From CBDTTM01 sp965363355 (GTDB lineage Bacteria; Bacillota; Negativicutes; Selenomonadales; Selenomonadaceae): a DNA stretch of 5,147 nucleotides. Position 1 is the stretch's first letter, and every line of letters begins with the position of its first letter. Below are positions 1-5,147 of the stretch, piece by piece. The stretch spans positions 1 through 5,147 of the forward strand of contig CBDTTM010000182.1 of the NCBI GenBank assembly GCA_965363355.1. The letters run 5' to 3'. The notes beneath the pieces were generated by a model that was not told the DNA's origin, made no database searches, and saw only the letters and a list, made by a program, of their open reading frames with translations. The position numbers and the translations under genes were made by a program.

Positions 1-21
1 GAATTTTGGGAGGCTGGTTTC

Positions 22-1569
22 ATGCAAACGGATCTCTTAGCAAATTATGTTTGGATTGGTGTGGATATCGGGACGACAGGAGTGAGGGCTATTGCCTATC
101 AACCGGATGGTAAGAGCATTGCTGCCGCTGAGGCATTATATCCGCTGGACACCCCGCATCCTGATTGGGCCGAGCAAAACCCGGCACAAATTTATGATGC
201 GGTGGAGAAAGTTGTAAAAGAGACGGCAGATGCTTTGCGTTATAAACGCAAAGTTCTGGGCGGGGTGGCGCTGAGTGCGGTCATGCATAGCTTTGCTGCT
301 ATGGATGAAGAACGAAATTTGTTGACGAATATGATGACCTGGGCAGATAGCCGCAGTTCAGATATCGTCCAAGAAATGAAACAAGATGAAACGCTTTGCC
401 AGAAATTTTACCAAAAGACTTGCTGTCCAGTGCATGCTTGCTACCCGTTGACGAAGATCCTTTGGTTGAAGAAGCATCATCCTGACTTGTTTAAGCGCAT
501 GCGCTATATTGGTTCAATCAAGGATTATGTTTTTGCCAATTTCACGGGTGAATGGGTTGTCGATAAATCGGTGGCTAGCAGCACAGGACTTTATAATGCT
601 GAACAACTTAGGTGGGATGAGGAGATTCTCCGATATATAGGGATTACAGAAAATCATTTGCCACCAGTCGTCTCGACGACATATAAACAAATGATTTTGC
701 CAGACGTCGCGGCAAGGCTGCATTTGCCAGAAGGCATTCCCATCGTAATAGGTGCCACCGATGGCGTGTTGGTCAATGTCGGTATCGGTGCAGTGAAATC
801 AGGTCAAATCAGTGCGACCATTGGCACAAGCGGTGCCTTGCGGATGCTGACCCCAAAACCTAAGGTCGATCCAGCAGGGCGGACATGGTGCTACAATCTT
901 ACCGATGACATGTGGGTTGCAGGCGGTGCCATAAATAATGGAGGGATTGTCCTTCGTTGGCTTCGTGACAAAGTCTGCCATTATGGTGGTGCTCAGATGG
1001 AAAATCTTGATATTGATGCCTATGATCTCATGACCATGAAAGCTGGCCGTATCGACGCGGGGGCAGATGGACTCATCATGCTGCCGTTTTTTACGGGAGA
1101 GCGTGCGCCGCATTGGAATTCAGAGCTGCGAGCTATGTTTTTTGGCCTGTCGCTGAACCATGGTAGATCGCATATGATACGGGCAGCTTTGGAGGGAATC
1201 TGCTATAGCCTCAACAGTGTATTGATGGCTTTACGTGATTTTGGCCCGGTCGAGGATATCCGTGTGAGTGGCAGTTTTACCAAATCACCACTTTGGCTGC
1301 AAATCATGTCGGATGTCTTTAATGAAGAAATTACGTTGCCGGATAATAGTGAAGGGGCTGCTTTTGGTGCGGCAGTGCTTGGCTTTATTTCAGTTGGTGT
1401 GATGAAAGATATCGAAGATACAGCGAATCTGGTACAGCCAAAGAAAATTTATCGGCCGCAAATAGAAGATGCTCGCGTCTATGAGCAGCTCTATAAAATA
1501 TACGAAAGGCTCTATACCAATGTGCAAAGTGAATTTGCCGCAATAGCAGCCTATCAAAAAAATATATAA
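22..1569 (+). CDS. gntK: Gluconokinase, FGGY carbohydrate kinase family
   Basis: Phosphorylates D-gluconate with ATP to 6-phosphogluconate in the cytoplasm (EC 2.7.1.12). The 515-aa length fits FGGY gluconokinases of about 510 aa. The N-terminal FGGY domain opens with the phosphate-binding motif DIGTTGVR (residues 15-22) and has TWADSR (106-111). The C-terminal domain has the likely catalytic base D247 in GATDG, the nucleotide-phosphate loop TIGTSGALR (266-274), GGAINNGG (301-308), the family motif GERAPHW (359-365), the adenosine-side motif VSGSFTKSPLWLQIMSDVF (415-433), and EGAAFGAAVLG (444-454). The start is supported by GGGAGG at 8-13 with an 8-nt spacer. The dehydrogenase for its product follows 30 bp downstream, which makes gluconate the likely substrate over xylulose or glycerol. 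One oddity is a cysteine cluster, C126, C134, C135 and C140, in a region that usually reads TGxPxHP. The promoter is outside the window. Confidence 0.93.
   Translation: MQTDLLANYVWIGVDIGTTGVRAIAYQPDGKSIAAAEALYPLDTPHPDWAEQNPAQIYDAVEKVVKETADALRYKRKVLGGVALSAVMHSFAAMDEERNLLTNMMTWADSRSSDIVQEMKQDETLCQKFYQKTCCPVHACYPLTKILWLKKHHPDLFKRMRYIGSIKDYVFANFTGEWVVDKSVASSTGLYNAEQLRWDEEILRYIGITENHLPPVVSTTYKQMILPDVAARLHLPEGIPIVIGATDGVLVNVGIGAVKSGQISATIGTSGALRMLTPKPKVDPAGRTWCYNLTDDMWVAGGAINNGGIVLRWLRDKVCHYGGAQMENLDIDAYDLMTMKAGRIDAGADGLIMLPFFTGERAPHWNSELRAMFFGLSLNHGRSHMIRAALEGICYSLNSVLMALRDFGPVEDIRVSGSFTKSPLWLQIMSDVFNEEITLPDNSEGAAFGAAVLGFISVGVMKDIEDTANLVQPKKIYRPQIEDARVYEQLYKIYERLYTNVQSEFAAIAAYQKNI
233..253. repeat. 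Intragenic 9-bp perfect inverted repeat inside gntK
   Basis: CTTTGCGTT (233-241) and AACGCAAAG (245-253) are exact reverse complements separated by ATA. The repeat lies within codons for residues 71-78 of GntK (ALRYKRKV). It could be an intragenic operator or a short RNA hairpin. It has no T tract and so is not a terminator. A repeat of this size can arise by chance in 5 kb, so only the symmetry is asserted. Confidence 0.5.
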
Positions 1570-1599
1570 TATTCATAGCTAAGAAAAGGAGTCGATAAT

Positions 1600-2499
1600 A
1601 TGCGATTAGGATTGATTGGAATTGGTAAGATGGGGTATAATCTCGCCTTGAATATGATGGGAAACGGCCATGAAGTCGTGGTCTATGATATCATGGCCCA
1701 AAATACAAAAGGGCTTGATGAAAAAGGTGCGCAAATTGCAAAAAGTCTTGAGGATATGGTTGAAAAACTTGAAAGTCCGCGGGTACTTTTTATGATGGTA
1801 CCAGTAGGAAAGCCAGTGGAGGCAACTTTAGCAAAGCTCAAGGGGTTGCTTGGGCCAAACGATATCATCATTGATGGCGGGAATTCTCATTATGCAGATG
1901 CGGTAAAACGTGCAGCTGAGTTGAAAGAGCAAGGCATCCGTTATTTGGACTGTGGTACAAGTGGTGGCCGTGATGGAGCCAAAGCGGGGGTTTGCGTGAT
2001 GATTGGCGGAGACGAAACGGCATATCGTCATTGTGAAAGTCTGTTTAAAAGCATTTCCGTAGAAGATGGTTGTTTATACACTGGACCATCAGGGAGTGGA
2101 CATTACTGCAAGATGGTACATAATGGAATTGAATATGGCATGATGCAAGCATTGGCTGAGGGTTTTGAGGTCTTAAATAAAAGCGATTATAGCTACGATA
2201 TGGCTGCTGTGGCGAAGATGTGGAACAACGGATCGGTTATTCGAGGATGGCTCATGGAATTGGCTGAGAATGCTTTTTTCCAGGAGGGGAACGACCTTGG
2301 CGGACTGCGTGGTATCATGAATTCGACAGGCGAAGGGAAATGGACAGTGGAAGAAGCGCTTTCGAAACAGATTTGTACGCCTGTAATCGCCTTGTCTTTG
2401 ATGATGCGATATCGTTCACTTGAAGATGATACTTTCTCAGGTAAAGTAGTTGCTGCTCTGCGTAATCAATTCGGCGGACATGCAGTAGAGTATAAATAA
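1600..2499 (+). CDS. gnd: 6-phosphogluconate dehydrogenase, decarboxylating, short form
   Basis: Oxidises and decarboxylates 6-phosphogluconate to ribulose 5-phosphate and CO2 in the cytoplasm. At 299 aa it belongs to the short (YqeC/GndA-like) class, not the ~470-aa class. The Rossmann domain starts with GIGKMG (7-12). GNSHY (94-98) and the substrate loop SGG (121-123) follow. The catalytic helix GSGHYCKMVHNGIEYG (165-180) carries K171, N175, E178 and Y179, matching the catalytic Lys and Glu of the long enzymes. TGEGKW (243-248), RYR (270-272) and FGGHA (291-295) complete the substrate site. D30 at the end of beta-2 replaces the Asn-Arg-Thr used by NADP-specific long forms, so NAD+ preference is inferred. 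The start is set by AAGGAG at 1586-1591 with an 8-nt spacer. The 30-bp gap from gntK has no terminator, so the two genes are probably co-transcribed. Confidence 0.94.
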   Translation: MRLGLIGIGKMGYNLALNMMGNGHEVVVYDIMAQNTKGLDEKGAQIAKSLEDMVEKLESPRVLFMMVPVGKPVEATLAKLKGLLGPNDIIIDGGNSHYADAVKRAAELKEQGIRYLDCGTSGGRDGAKAGVCVMIGGDETAYRHCESLFKSISVEDGCLYTGPSGSGHYCKMVHNGIEYGMMQALAEGFEVLNKSDYSYDMAAVAKMWNNGSVIRGWLMELAENAFFQEGNDLGGLRGIMNSTGEGKWTVEEALSKQICTPVIALSLMMRYRSLEDDTFSGKVVAALRNQFGGHAVEYK

Positions 2500-2513
2500 A
2501 ATGGGACGAAATG

Positions 2514-2550
2514 AAAAAATCAGGATGTCTTACACGTGTCCTGATTTTTT
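2514..2550 (+). terminator. Intrinsic terminator of gntK-gnd
   Basis: A perfect 12-bp stem pairs AAAAAATCAGGA (2514-2525) with TCCTGATTTTTT (2539-2550) around a 13-nt loop, starting 14 nt after the gnd stop. The 3' arm supplies the T6 tract. The A6 on the 5' arm means it could also work in the opposite direction. It separates gntK-gnd transcription from gntP. Confidence 0.9.
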
Positions 2551-2554
2551 CAAC

Positions 2555-2586
2555 AAAATAAATGATAATATATTATCATTTATTTT
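2555..2586. promoter_or_regulatory. Perfect 32-bp AT-rich palindrome, distal operator copy
   Basis: Positions 2555-2586 are an uninterrupted, perfectly symmetric palindrome centred between 2570 and 2571. Its core is TGATAATATATTATCA (2563-2578), flanked by AAAATAAA and its complement. It has two G and two C residues in all, so it is unlikely to be a strong terminator. It lies about 28 bp upstream of the -35 box of the gntP promoter, and degenerate copies of its core overlap the -35 and -10 boxes. It is read as the high-affinity site of an operator array. The likely binder is the RpiR-type regulator encoded at 4190-5059 or a Fur-type protein; the sequence does not decide between them. Confidence 0.75.
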
Positions 2587-2595
2587 AAATTTAAA

Positions 2596-2611
2596 TGATA
2601 ATATATTTACA
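2596..2611. promoter_or_regulatory. Second operator copy, overlapping the -35 box
   Basis: TGATAATATATTTACA matches the palindrome core of the upstream site at 14 of 16 positions; the left nine bases of the core are identical. It starts 33 bp after the first copy, about three helical turns, and its right half contains the -35 hexamer TTTACA. A protein bound here would occlude RNA polymerase. Confidence 0.62.
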
Positions 2612-2634
2612 AAAATGAATTAAAATGATATGAT
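2606..2634 (+). promoter_or_regulatory. Sigma-A-type promoter of gntP
   Basis: TTTACA (2606-2611, 5 of 6 to consensus) and TATGAT (2629-2634, 5 of 6) are separated by 17 bp. Predicted transcription start is near 2641, giving a 5' leader of about 89 nt before the gntP ATG. GATAAT at 2632-2637 is an alternative -10 but gives a 20-bp spacer. Both boxes are covered by operator-like dyads, which suggests repression. Confidence 0.68.
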
Positions 2635-2641
2635 AATATCG
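2626..2641. promoter_or_regulatory. Third, degenerate operator copy, overlapping the -10 box
   Basis: TGATATGATAATATCG matches the 16-bp core at 12 positions and starts 30 bp after the second copy. It contains its own dyad, GATAT-GATA-ATATC (2627-2640). A shifted alignment at 2631 keeps TGATAATAT exact but loses the right half. This is the weakest of the three sites, and AT-rich composition alone could explain part of the match. Confidence 0.42.
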
Positions 2642-2715
2642 AAATTGATGAACAAAAAAGAATACATAATATCATAAATAAACTGAGTTTTTATTGATTT
2701 CAAAAAATATTTACC

Positions 2716-2721
2716 GGGAGG
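2716..2721 (+). promoter_or_regulatory. Ribosome binding site that sets the gntP start
   Basis: GGGAGG lies 8 nt before the ATG at 2730. This selects that ATG over the in-frame TTG at 2694, which has no Shine-Dalgarno sequence and would add 12 polar residues (ISKNIYREDKK) before a typical GntP N-terminus. Confidence 0.9.
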
Positions 2722-2729
2722 ATAAAAAA

Positions 2730-4049
2730 ATGCCTTTATTTATTTTAGCTTGTGGTATCTTATTGTTGTTTTTTCTAATCGTGAAATTGAAATTGAATAG
2801 CTTTTTGTCTTTGATCTTGGTTGCCATGTTGGTTGGTTATGCTGAGGGGCTGCCAATATTAAAAATCATGCCAACGATTCAAAGCGGATTAGGGGCGACT
2901 CTTGGAGGGTTGGCGATTGTCATCAGTTTTGGGGCGATGCTTGGTAAGCTTATGGCTGAAAGCGGTGGTGCTCAGCGAATTGCGACGACGCTGATCGATG
3001 TGTTTGGTCGAAAAAATGTGAAATGGGCCGTTTGTTTGACAGGGTTTGTCGTTGGGATAGCTTTATTCTATGAAATAGGTTTCGTTTTATTGATTCCCTT
3101 AGTATTTACAATTGCAGTTGAAGCTAAGATTCCACTTTTAGAAGTTGGAATACCAATGGCGGCTGCCTTGTCGGCAACGCATGGTTTCTTGCCACCACAT
3201 CCGGGTCCGACAGCGATATCGGTCATTTACAATGCAGATATCGGTTTGACGCTTATTTACGGTGCTATTATTGCCATTCCAGCAGTGATTTTAGCAGGTC
3301 CGGTTCTTTATAATACAGTCCGGGATCTCAATCCTTCTGTTCCGGAGGGGCTCTACAGTCCAAAAGTCTTTAAGGAAGAAGAAATGCCATCGTTTTTTGT
3401 CAGTGTTTCGACAGCATTGATTCCTGTGGTTTTAATGGCGTTATCTGCAATAGCGAAACTGACAATGGCAAAGGATTCTGTTTTACAGAATATCTTGATT
3501 TTCTTAGGCTCGCCTGATATGGCAATGTCTATATCGGTAGCAGTAGCTATTTTTACATTTGGTCTCAATCGTGGCAAGAGTATATCGGAAGTGATGAAGA
3601 CGATTGAACAAGCTGTTTTGGTCATAGCGATGATCTTATTGATCGTTGGTGCTGGTGGCGCTTTAAAACAGATTTTGATCGACAGTGGGGTTGGTCGTTA
3701 TATCGGTGATCTGATGGTTGGTTCGAATCTTTCGCCATTGCTGCTGGCATGGCTGATTGCTTCTGTCATACGTATCGCAGTTGGATCGGCTACGGTGGCA
3801 GCTTTGACTACAGGGGGAATTGTTGCTCCATTGATTGCCGTGAGCGGTGTGAGCCCAGAACTCATGGTTTTGGCAACGGGAGCTGGCAGCTTGATTGTCA
3901 GTCCGCCAAACGATCCTGGCTTTTGGCTGTTCAAAGAGTTTTTTGGTTTGACGATAAAAGAAACGGTTCGTACCTGGTGCGCTTTGGAAACGACGATTGC
4001 AGTAGTAGGCCTCATTGGGGTTCTGGCAATTAATGCAGTTATCGGATAA
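2730..4049 (+). CDS. gntP: Gluconate:H+ symporter, GntP family
   Basis: Inner-membrane permease that imports gluconate with protons. From the ATG at 2730 it is 439 aa, essentially the length of E. coli GntT/GntP proteins. It is highly hydrophobic, with roughly 12-14 membrane segments (for example about 4-19, 24-42, 56-75, 100-128, 137-160, 172-195, 221-243, 294-316, 335-353, 418-437). Family motifs are SFGAMLGKLMAESGGAQRIA (66-85), ALFYEIGFVLLIPLVFTIA (111-129), THGFLPPHPGPTAI (150-163), GAGGALKQIL (307-316) and GSATVAALTTGGIVAP (352-367). The segment before GFWLFKEFF reads SPPNDP (391-396), where characterised E. coli members have SHVND followed by a small residue. Idonate, fructuronate or another sugar acid remains possible, but gntK and gnd next door favour gluconate. 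The gene has its own promoter and terminator. Confidence 0.93.
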   Translation: MPLFILACGILLLFFLIVKLKLNSFLSLILVAMLVGYAEGLPILKIMPTIQSGLGATLGGLAIVISFGAMLGKLMAESGGAQRIATTLIDVFGRKNVKWAVCLTGFVVGIALFYEIGFVLLIPLVFTIAVEAKIPLLEVGIPMAAALSATHGFLPPHPGPTAISVIYNADIGLTLIYGAIIAIPAVILAGPVLYNTVRDLNPSVPEGLYSPKVFKEEEMPSFFVSVSTALIPVVLMALSAIAKLTMAKDSVLQNILIFLGSPDMAMSISVAVAIFTFGLNRGKSISEVMKTIEQAVLVIAMILLIVGAGGALKQILIDSGVGRYIGDLMVGSNLSPLLLAWLIASVIRIAVGSATVAALTTGGIVAPLIAVSGVSPELMVLATGAGSLIVSPPNDPGFWLFKEFFGLTIKETVRTWCALETTIAVVGLIGVLAINAVIG

Positions 4050-4111
4050 GGGTATAAAAACATCTTTCTTCCTAATAATAGAGGATGTTGAAATAGCACG
4101 TTTAAATATGG

Positions 4112-4147
4112 ACAAGAGCGGCAAAATAGACGCTCTTGTTTTTTTTT
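4112..4147 (+). terminator. Intrinsic terminator of gntP
   Basis: A perfect 9-bp stem pairs ACAAGAGCG (4112-4120) with CGCTCTTGT (4131-4139) around a 10-nt loop, followed by T through 4147 (nine T in a row from 4139). It begins 62 nt after the gntP stop. The T tract sits just upstream of the -10 box for the next gene. Confidence 0.92.
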
Positions 4148-4161
4148 ACTGGAAATTAAGG

Positions 4162-4167
4162 TATAAT
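4162..4167 (+). promoter_or_regulatory. -10 box of the RpiR-type regulator gene
   Basis: A perfect TATAAT follows the gntP terminator. At 17-bp spacing the -35 position is only a T run within the terminator tail; TTGTTT at 4136-4141 fits better but leaves a 20-bp spacer. Expected strength is therefore modest. The predicted transcript start near 4173-4175 falls on the AAGGAG at 4172-4177, giving a leader of only about 16 nt to the first ATG or 31 nt to the second. Confidence 0.6.
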
Positions 4168-4189
4168 AACCAAGGAGTAAATTATTGGA

Positions 4190-5059
4190 ATGAGGAATTC
4201 GGATATGGAGAAAGAACAGCTTTTTCAATTGCCGATTTTACGGAGTCGTTATCATGACCTGACTAAGTCGGAACGTCGTATTGCCGATTATATCGCAGAA
4301 AATGAGAAAAATATTATGGAGCAAACGATTTCAGATATTGCTGTCAAAACAAAGAGCTCAGAAATAACAGTATCACGCTTTTGCAAAAAATTAGGATTTA
4401 GCGGATTGCAGAGTTTAAAGATTGCTTTGGCAGGTGAGTTGCTGGGGCCTGATGAATCTATTTATCTCGACATACAAAAAGCCGACTCTTATGAAGCTAT
4501 AGCAGGAAAGCTTTTTCGTAATATAAATGATGGATTGCAAGATACACTGAAAGTACTTGACTTTGCGGCTATAGAAAAAGCAATTGGCGTATTGTGCAAG
4601 GCAAGGCGTATTGCGGTGTATGGTTTTGGCAACTCAGCAACGGTTTGCCAAGACATTGAAACGCGGTTTTTGCGTTTTGGCATGATGGTCAATGCCTATA
4701 GTGACTCCCATATGCAGGTAACCTCGGCATCTTTGCTAACTGAAGCGGATGCGGTCATCGCGGTTTCTCATACGGGTGCCACAATTGAACTCTTACAATC
4801 TGTAGATATAGCCAAAGCGAATGGGGTGCCGGTCATTGCTATTACAAGTTATGTGCGGTCGTCTCTGGCAAAGAAAGCAGATATTGTCCTTCATGGGATG
4901 GGCCGAGAGGTAAAATACAGATCAGAAGCAGTTGCTTCACGGTTTGTACATTTTGCTATAGCGGATTTATTGTATACGGGAATCTCTCTACAAAATAGTG
5001 AGGAGTATGTTGACCATATGCAGAAAATGCGTCAAGTAATCGCTAAAAAACGAGTTTGA
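4190..5059 (+). CDS. RpiR/MurR-family transcriptional regulator (HTH_6 + SIS)
   Basis: Cytoplasmic DNA-binding regulator of 289 aa, a normal length for the family. An N-terminal HTH_6 domain (about 11-85) shows the hallmark LTKSERRIADYI (24-35), then a helix-turn-helix around ISDIAVKTKSSEITVSRFCKKLGF (47-70) and SGLQSLKIAL. A linker leads to a SIS domain (about 126-255) with RIAVYGFGNSA (140-150) and SHTGATIELL (193-202), the loops that bind phosphorylated sugars. The likely ligand is 6-phosphogluconate or a pentose phosphate, inferred from neighbours. The likely targets are the dyads upstream of gntP and possibly a gntK promoter outside the window. Two starts are possible: ATG 4190 (AAGGAG at 4172-4177, 12-nt spacer) and ATG 4205 (GAGGA at 4192-4196, 8-nt spacer). 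The second gives 284 aa starting MEKEQLF and fits the -10 box better. No terminator follows before the next promoter. Confidence 0.92.
   Translation: MRNSDMEKEQLFQLPILRSRYHDLTKSERRIADYIAENEKNIMEQTISDIAVKTKSSEITVSRFCKKLGFSGLQSLKIALAGELLGPDESIYLDIQKADSYEAIAGKLFRNINDGLQDTLKVLDFAAIEKAIGVLCKARRIAVYGFGNSATVCQDIETRFLRFGMMVNAYSDSHMQVTSASLLTEADAVIAVSHTGATIELLQSVDIAKANGVPVIAITSYVRSSLAKKADIVLHGMGREVKYRSEAVASRFVHFAIADLLYTGISLQNSEEYVDHMQKMRQVIAKKRV
4192..4196 (+). promoter_or_regulatory. Alternative ribosome binding site for ATG 4205 of the regulator
   Basis: GAGGA lies 8 nt upstream of an in-frame ATG at 4205, a standard spacing. The competing AAGGAG at 4172-4177 is stronger in sequence but 12 nt from ATG 4190 and lies at the predicted transcript 5' end, so it may be incomplete in the mRNA. 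Confidence 0.45.
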
Positions 5060-5078
5060 AAAATAATTTGAAATAGTG

Positions 5079-5107
5079 TTGACAAACAAAGGAAAAGCCT
5101 GTATCAT
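5079..5107 (+). promoter_or_regulatory. Strong sigma-A-type promoter facing out of the window
   Basis: A consensus TTGACA (5079-5084) is separated by 17 bp from TATCAT (5102-5107). Predicted start is near 5113-5115. It lies 20 bp after the regulator's stop codon and drives an unseen downstream unit, so that unit is probably transcribed independently of the gluconate genes. Confidence 0.78.
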
Positions 5108-5111
5108 AATA

Positions 5112-5147
5112 CAAGTCGCTGATGACAAGGAACACGAAAGACTTGGT
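5112..5147 (+). other. Start of an unidentified, possibly structured 5' leader (cut by window edge)
   Basis: The first bases after the promoter contain CAAGTC (5112-5117) and GACTTG (5140-5145), a 6-bp inverted repeat enclosing a purine-rich stretch (TGATGACAAGGAACACGAAAG). No start codon with a Shine-Dalgarno sequence is seen. The pattern is compatible with the 5' strand of a T-box stem I, or with an rRNA or other structured leader starting near GTCGC. The visible part is too short to decide. Confidence 0.3.

Noticed and set aside
2501..2623. Possible 40-codon small ORF starting ATG 2501 after gnd
   Set aside because: It has no ribosome binding site, and the frame runs through the terminator hairpin, the 32-bp palindrome and the -35 box of gntP, so its content is explained by those elements.
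2645..2675. Second promoter for gntP (TTGATG with TATCAT)
   Set aside because: The spacer is 19 bp and matches are weaker than the 2606/2629 pair; AT-rich DNA readily gives such look-alikes.
2694..2729. TTG-initiated N-terminal extension of the permease
   Set aside because: It has no Shine-Dalgarno sequence and adds 12 polar residues, while ATG 2730 has GGGAGG at ideal spacing and gives the family's usual length and N-terminus.
4059..4089. Hairpin AACATC/GATGTT just after gntP
   Set aside because: It has only 6 perfect pairs with a long loop and no T tract; the stronger terminator lies 23 nt further on.
3663..4228. Long minus-strand open frames opposite gntP
   Set aside because: They are antisense shadows of the permease with low-complexity, unrecognisable translations and no ribosome binding sites.
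3749..4257. Plus-strand open frames overlapping the end of gntP and the start of the regulator
   Set aside because: They are out of frame with well-supported genes, lack family motifs, and one crosses the terminator at 4112-4147.
1..5147. CRISPR arrays, insertion sequences, tRNA genes, catabolite-responsive (CRE) sites
   Set aside because: No tandem direct repeats with spacers, transposase motifs, tRNA cloverleaf sequence or convincing CRE match was found on reading both strands.

Overview
The window reads as a gluconate uptake and catabolism locus from a Bacillota-type bacterium. It has Firmicutes-style AAGGAG/GGGAGG ribosome binding sites, intrinsic terminators with long T tracts, and AT-rich intergenic DNA between genes of moderate GC. 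The protein style and codon use suggest Negativicutes (Selenomonas/Sporomusa relatives), but this is an impression and no marker gene here proves it. All four full-length genes lie on the plus strand.

Layout: (1) 22-1569 is an FGGY-family gluconokinase (gntK). It is followed after 30 bp by (2) 1600-2499, a short-form (299 aa) decarboxylating 6-phosphogluconate dehydrogenase (gnd). The pair is closed by an intrinsic terminator at 2514-2550. (3) The 230-bp gap before the permease holds that terminator and a promoter decorated with three copies of a TGATAAT-type dyad. The first copy sits in a perfect 32-bp palindrome; the other two overlap the -35 and -10 boxes. (4) 2730-4049 is a GntP-family gluconate:H+ symporter of 439 aa, closed by a second terminator at 4112-4147. 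(5) 4190-5059 is an RpiR/MurR-type regulator (HTH_6 plus SIS sugar-phosphate domain) with its own TATAAT box. (6) After it, a consensus-like promoter at 5079-5107 fires rightward into a leader cut by the window edge.

Together, GntP imports gluconate, GntK phosphorylates it to 6-phosphogluconate, and Gnd decarboxylates that to ribulose 5-phosphate, CO2 and reduced cofactor (probably NADH, from an Asp at the end of beta-2). The SIS-domain regulator is the natural candidate for sensing 6-phosphogluconate or a related sugar phosphate and acting on the dyads upstream of gntP. That link is inference. The core pathway is conventional. The least ordinary parts are the operator array, its resemblance to a Fur box with one extra central base pair, and the unidentified leader at the right edge.
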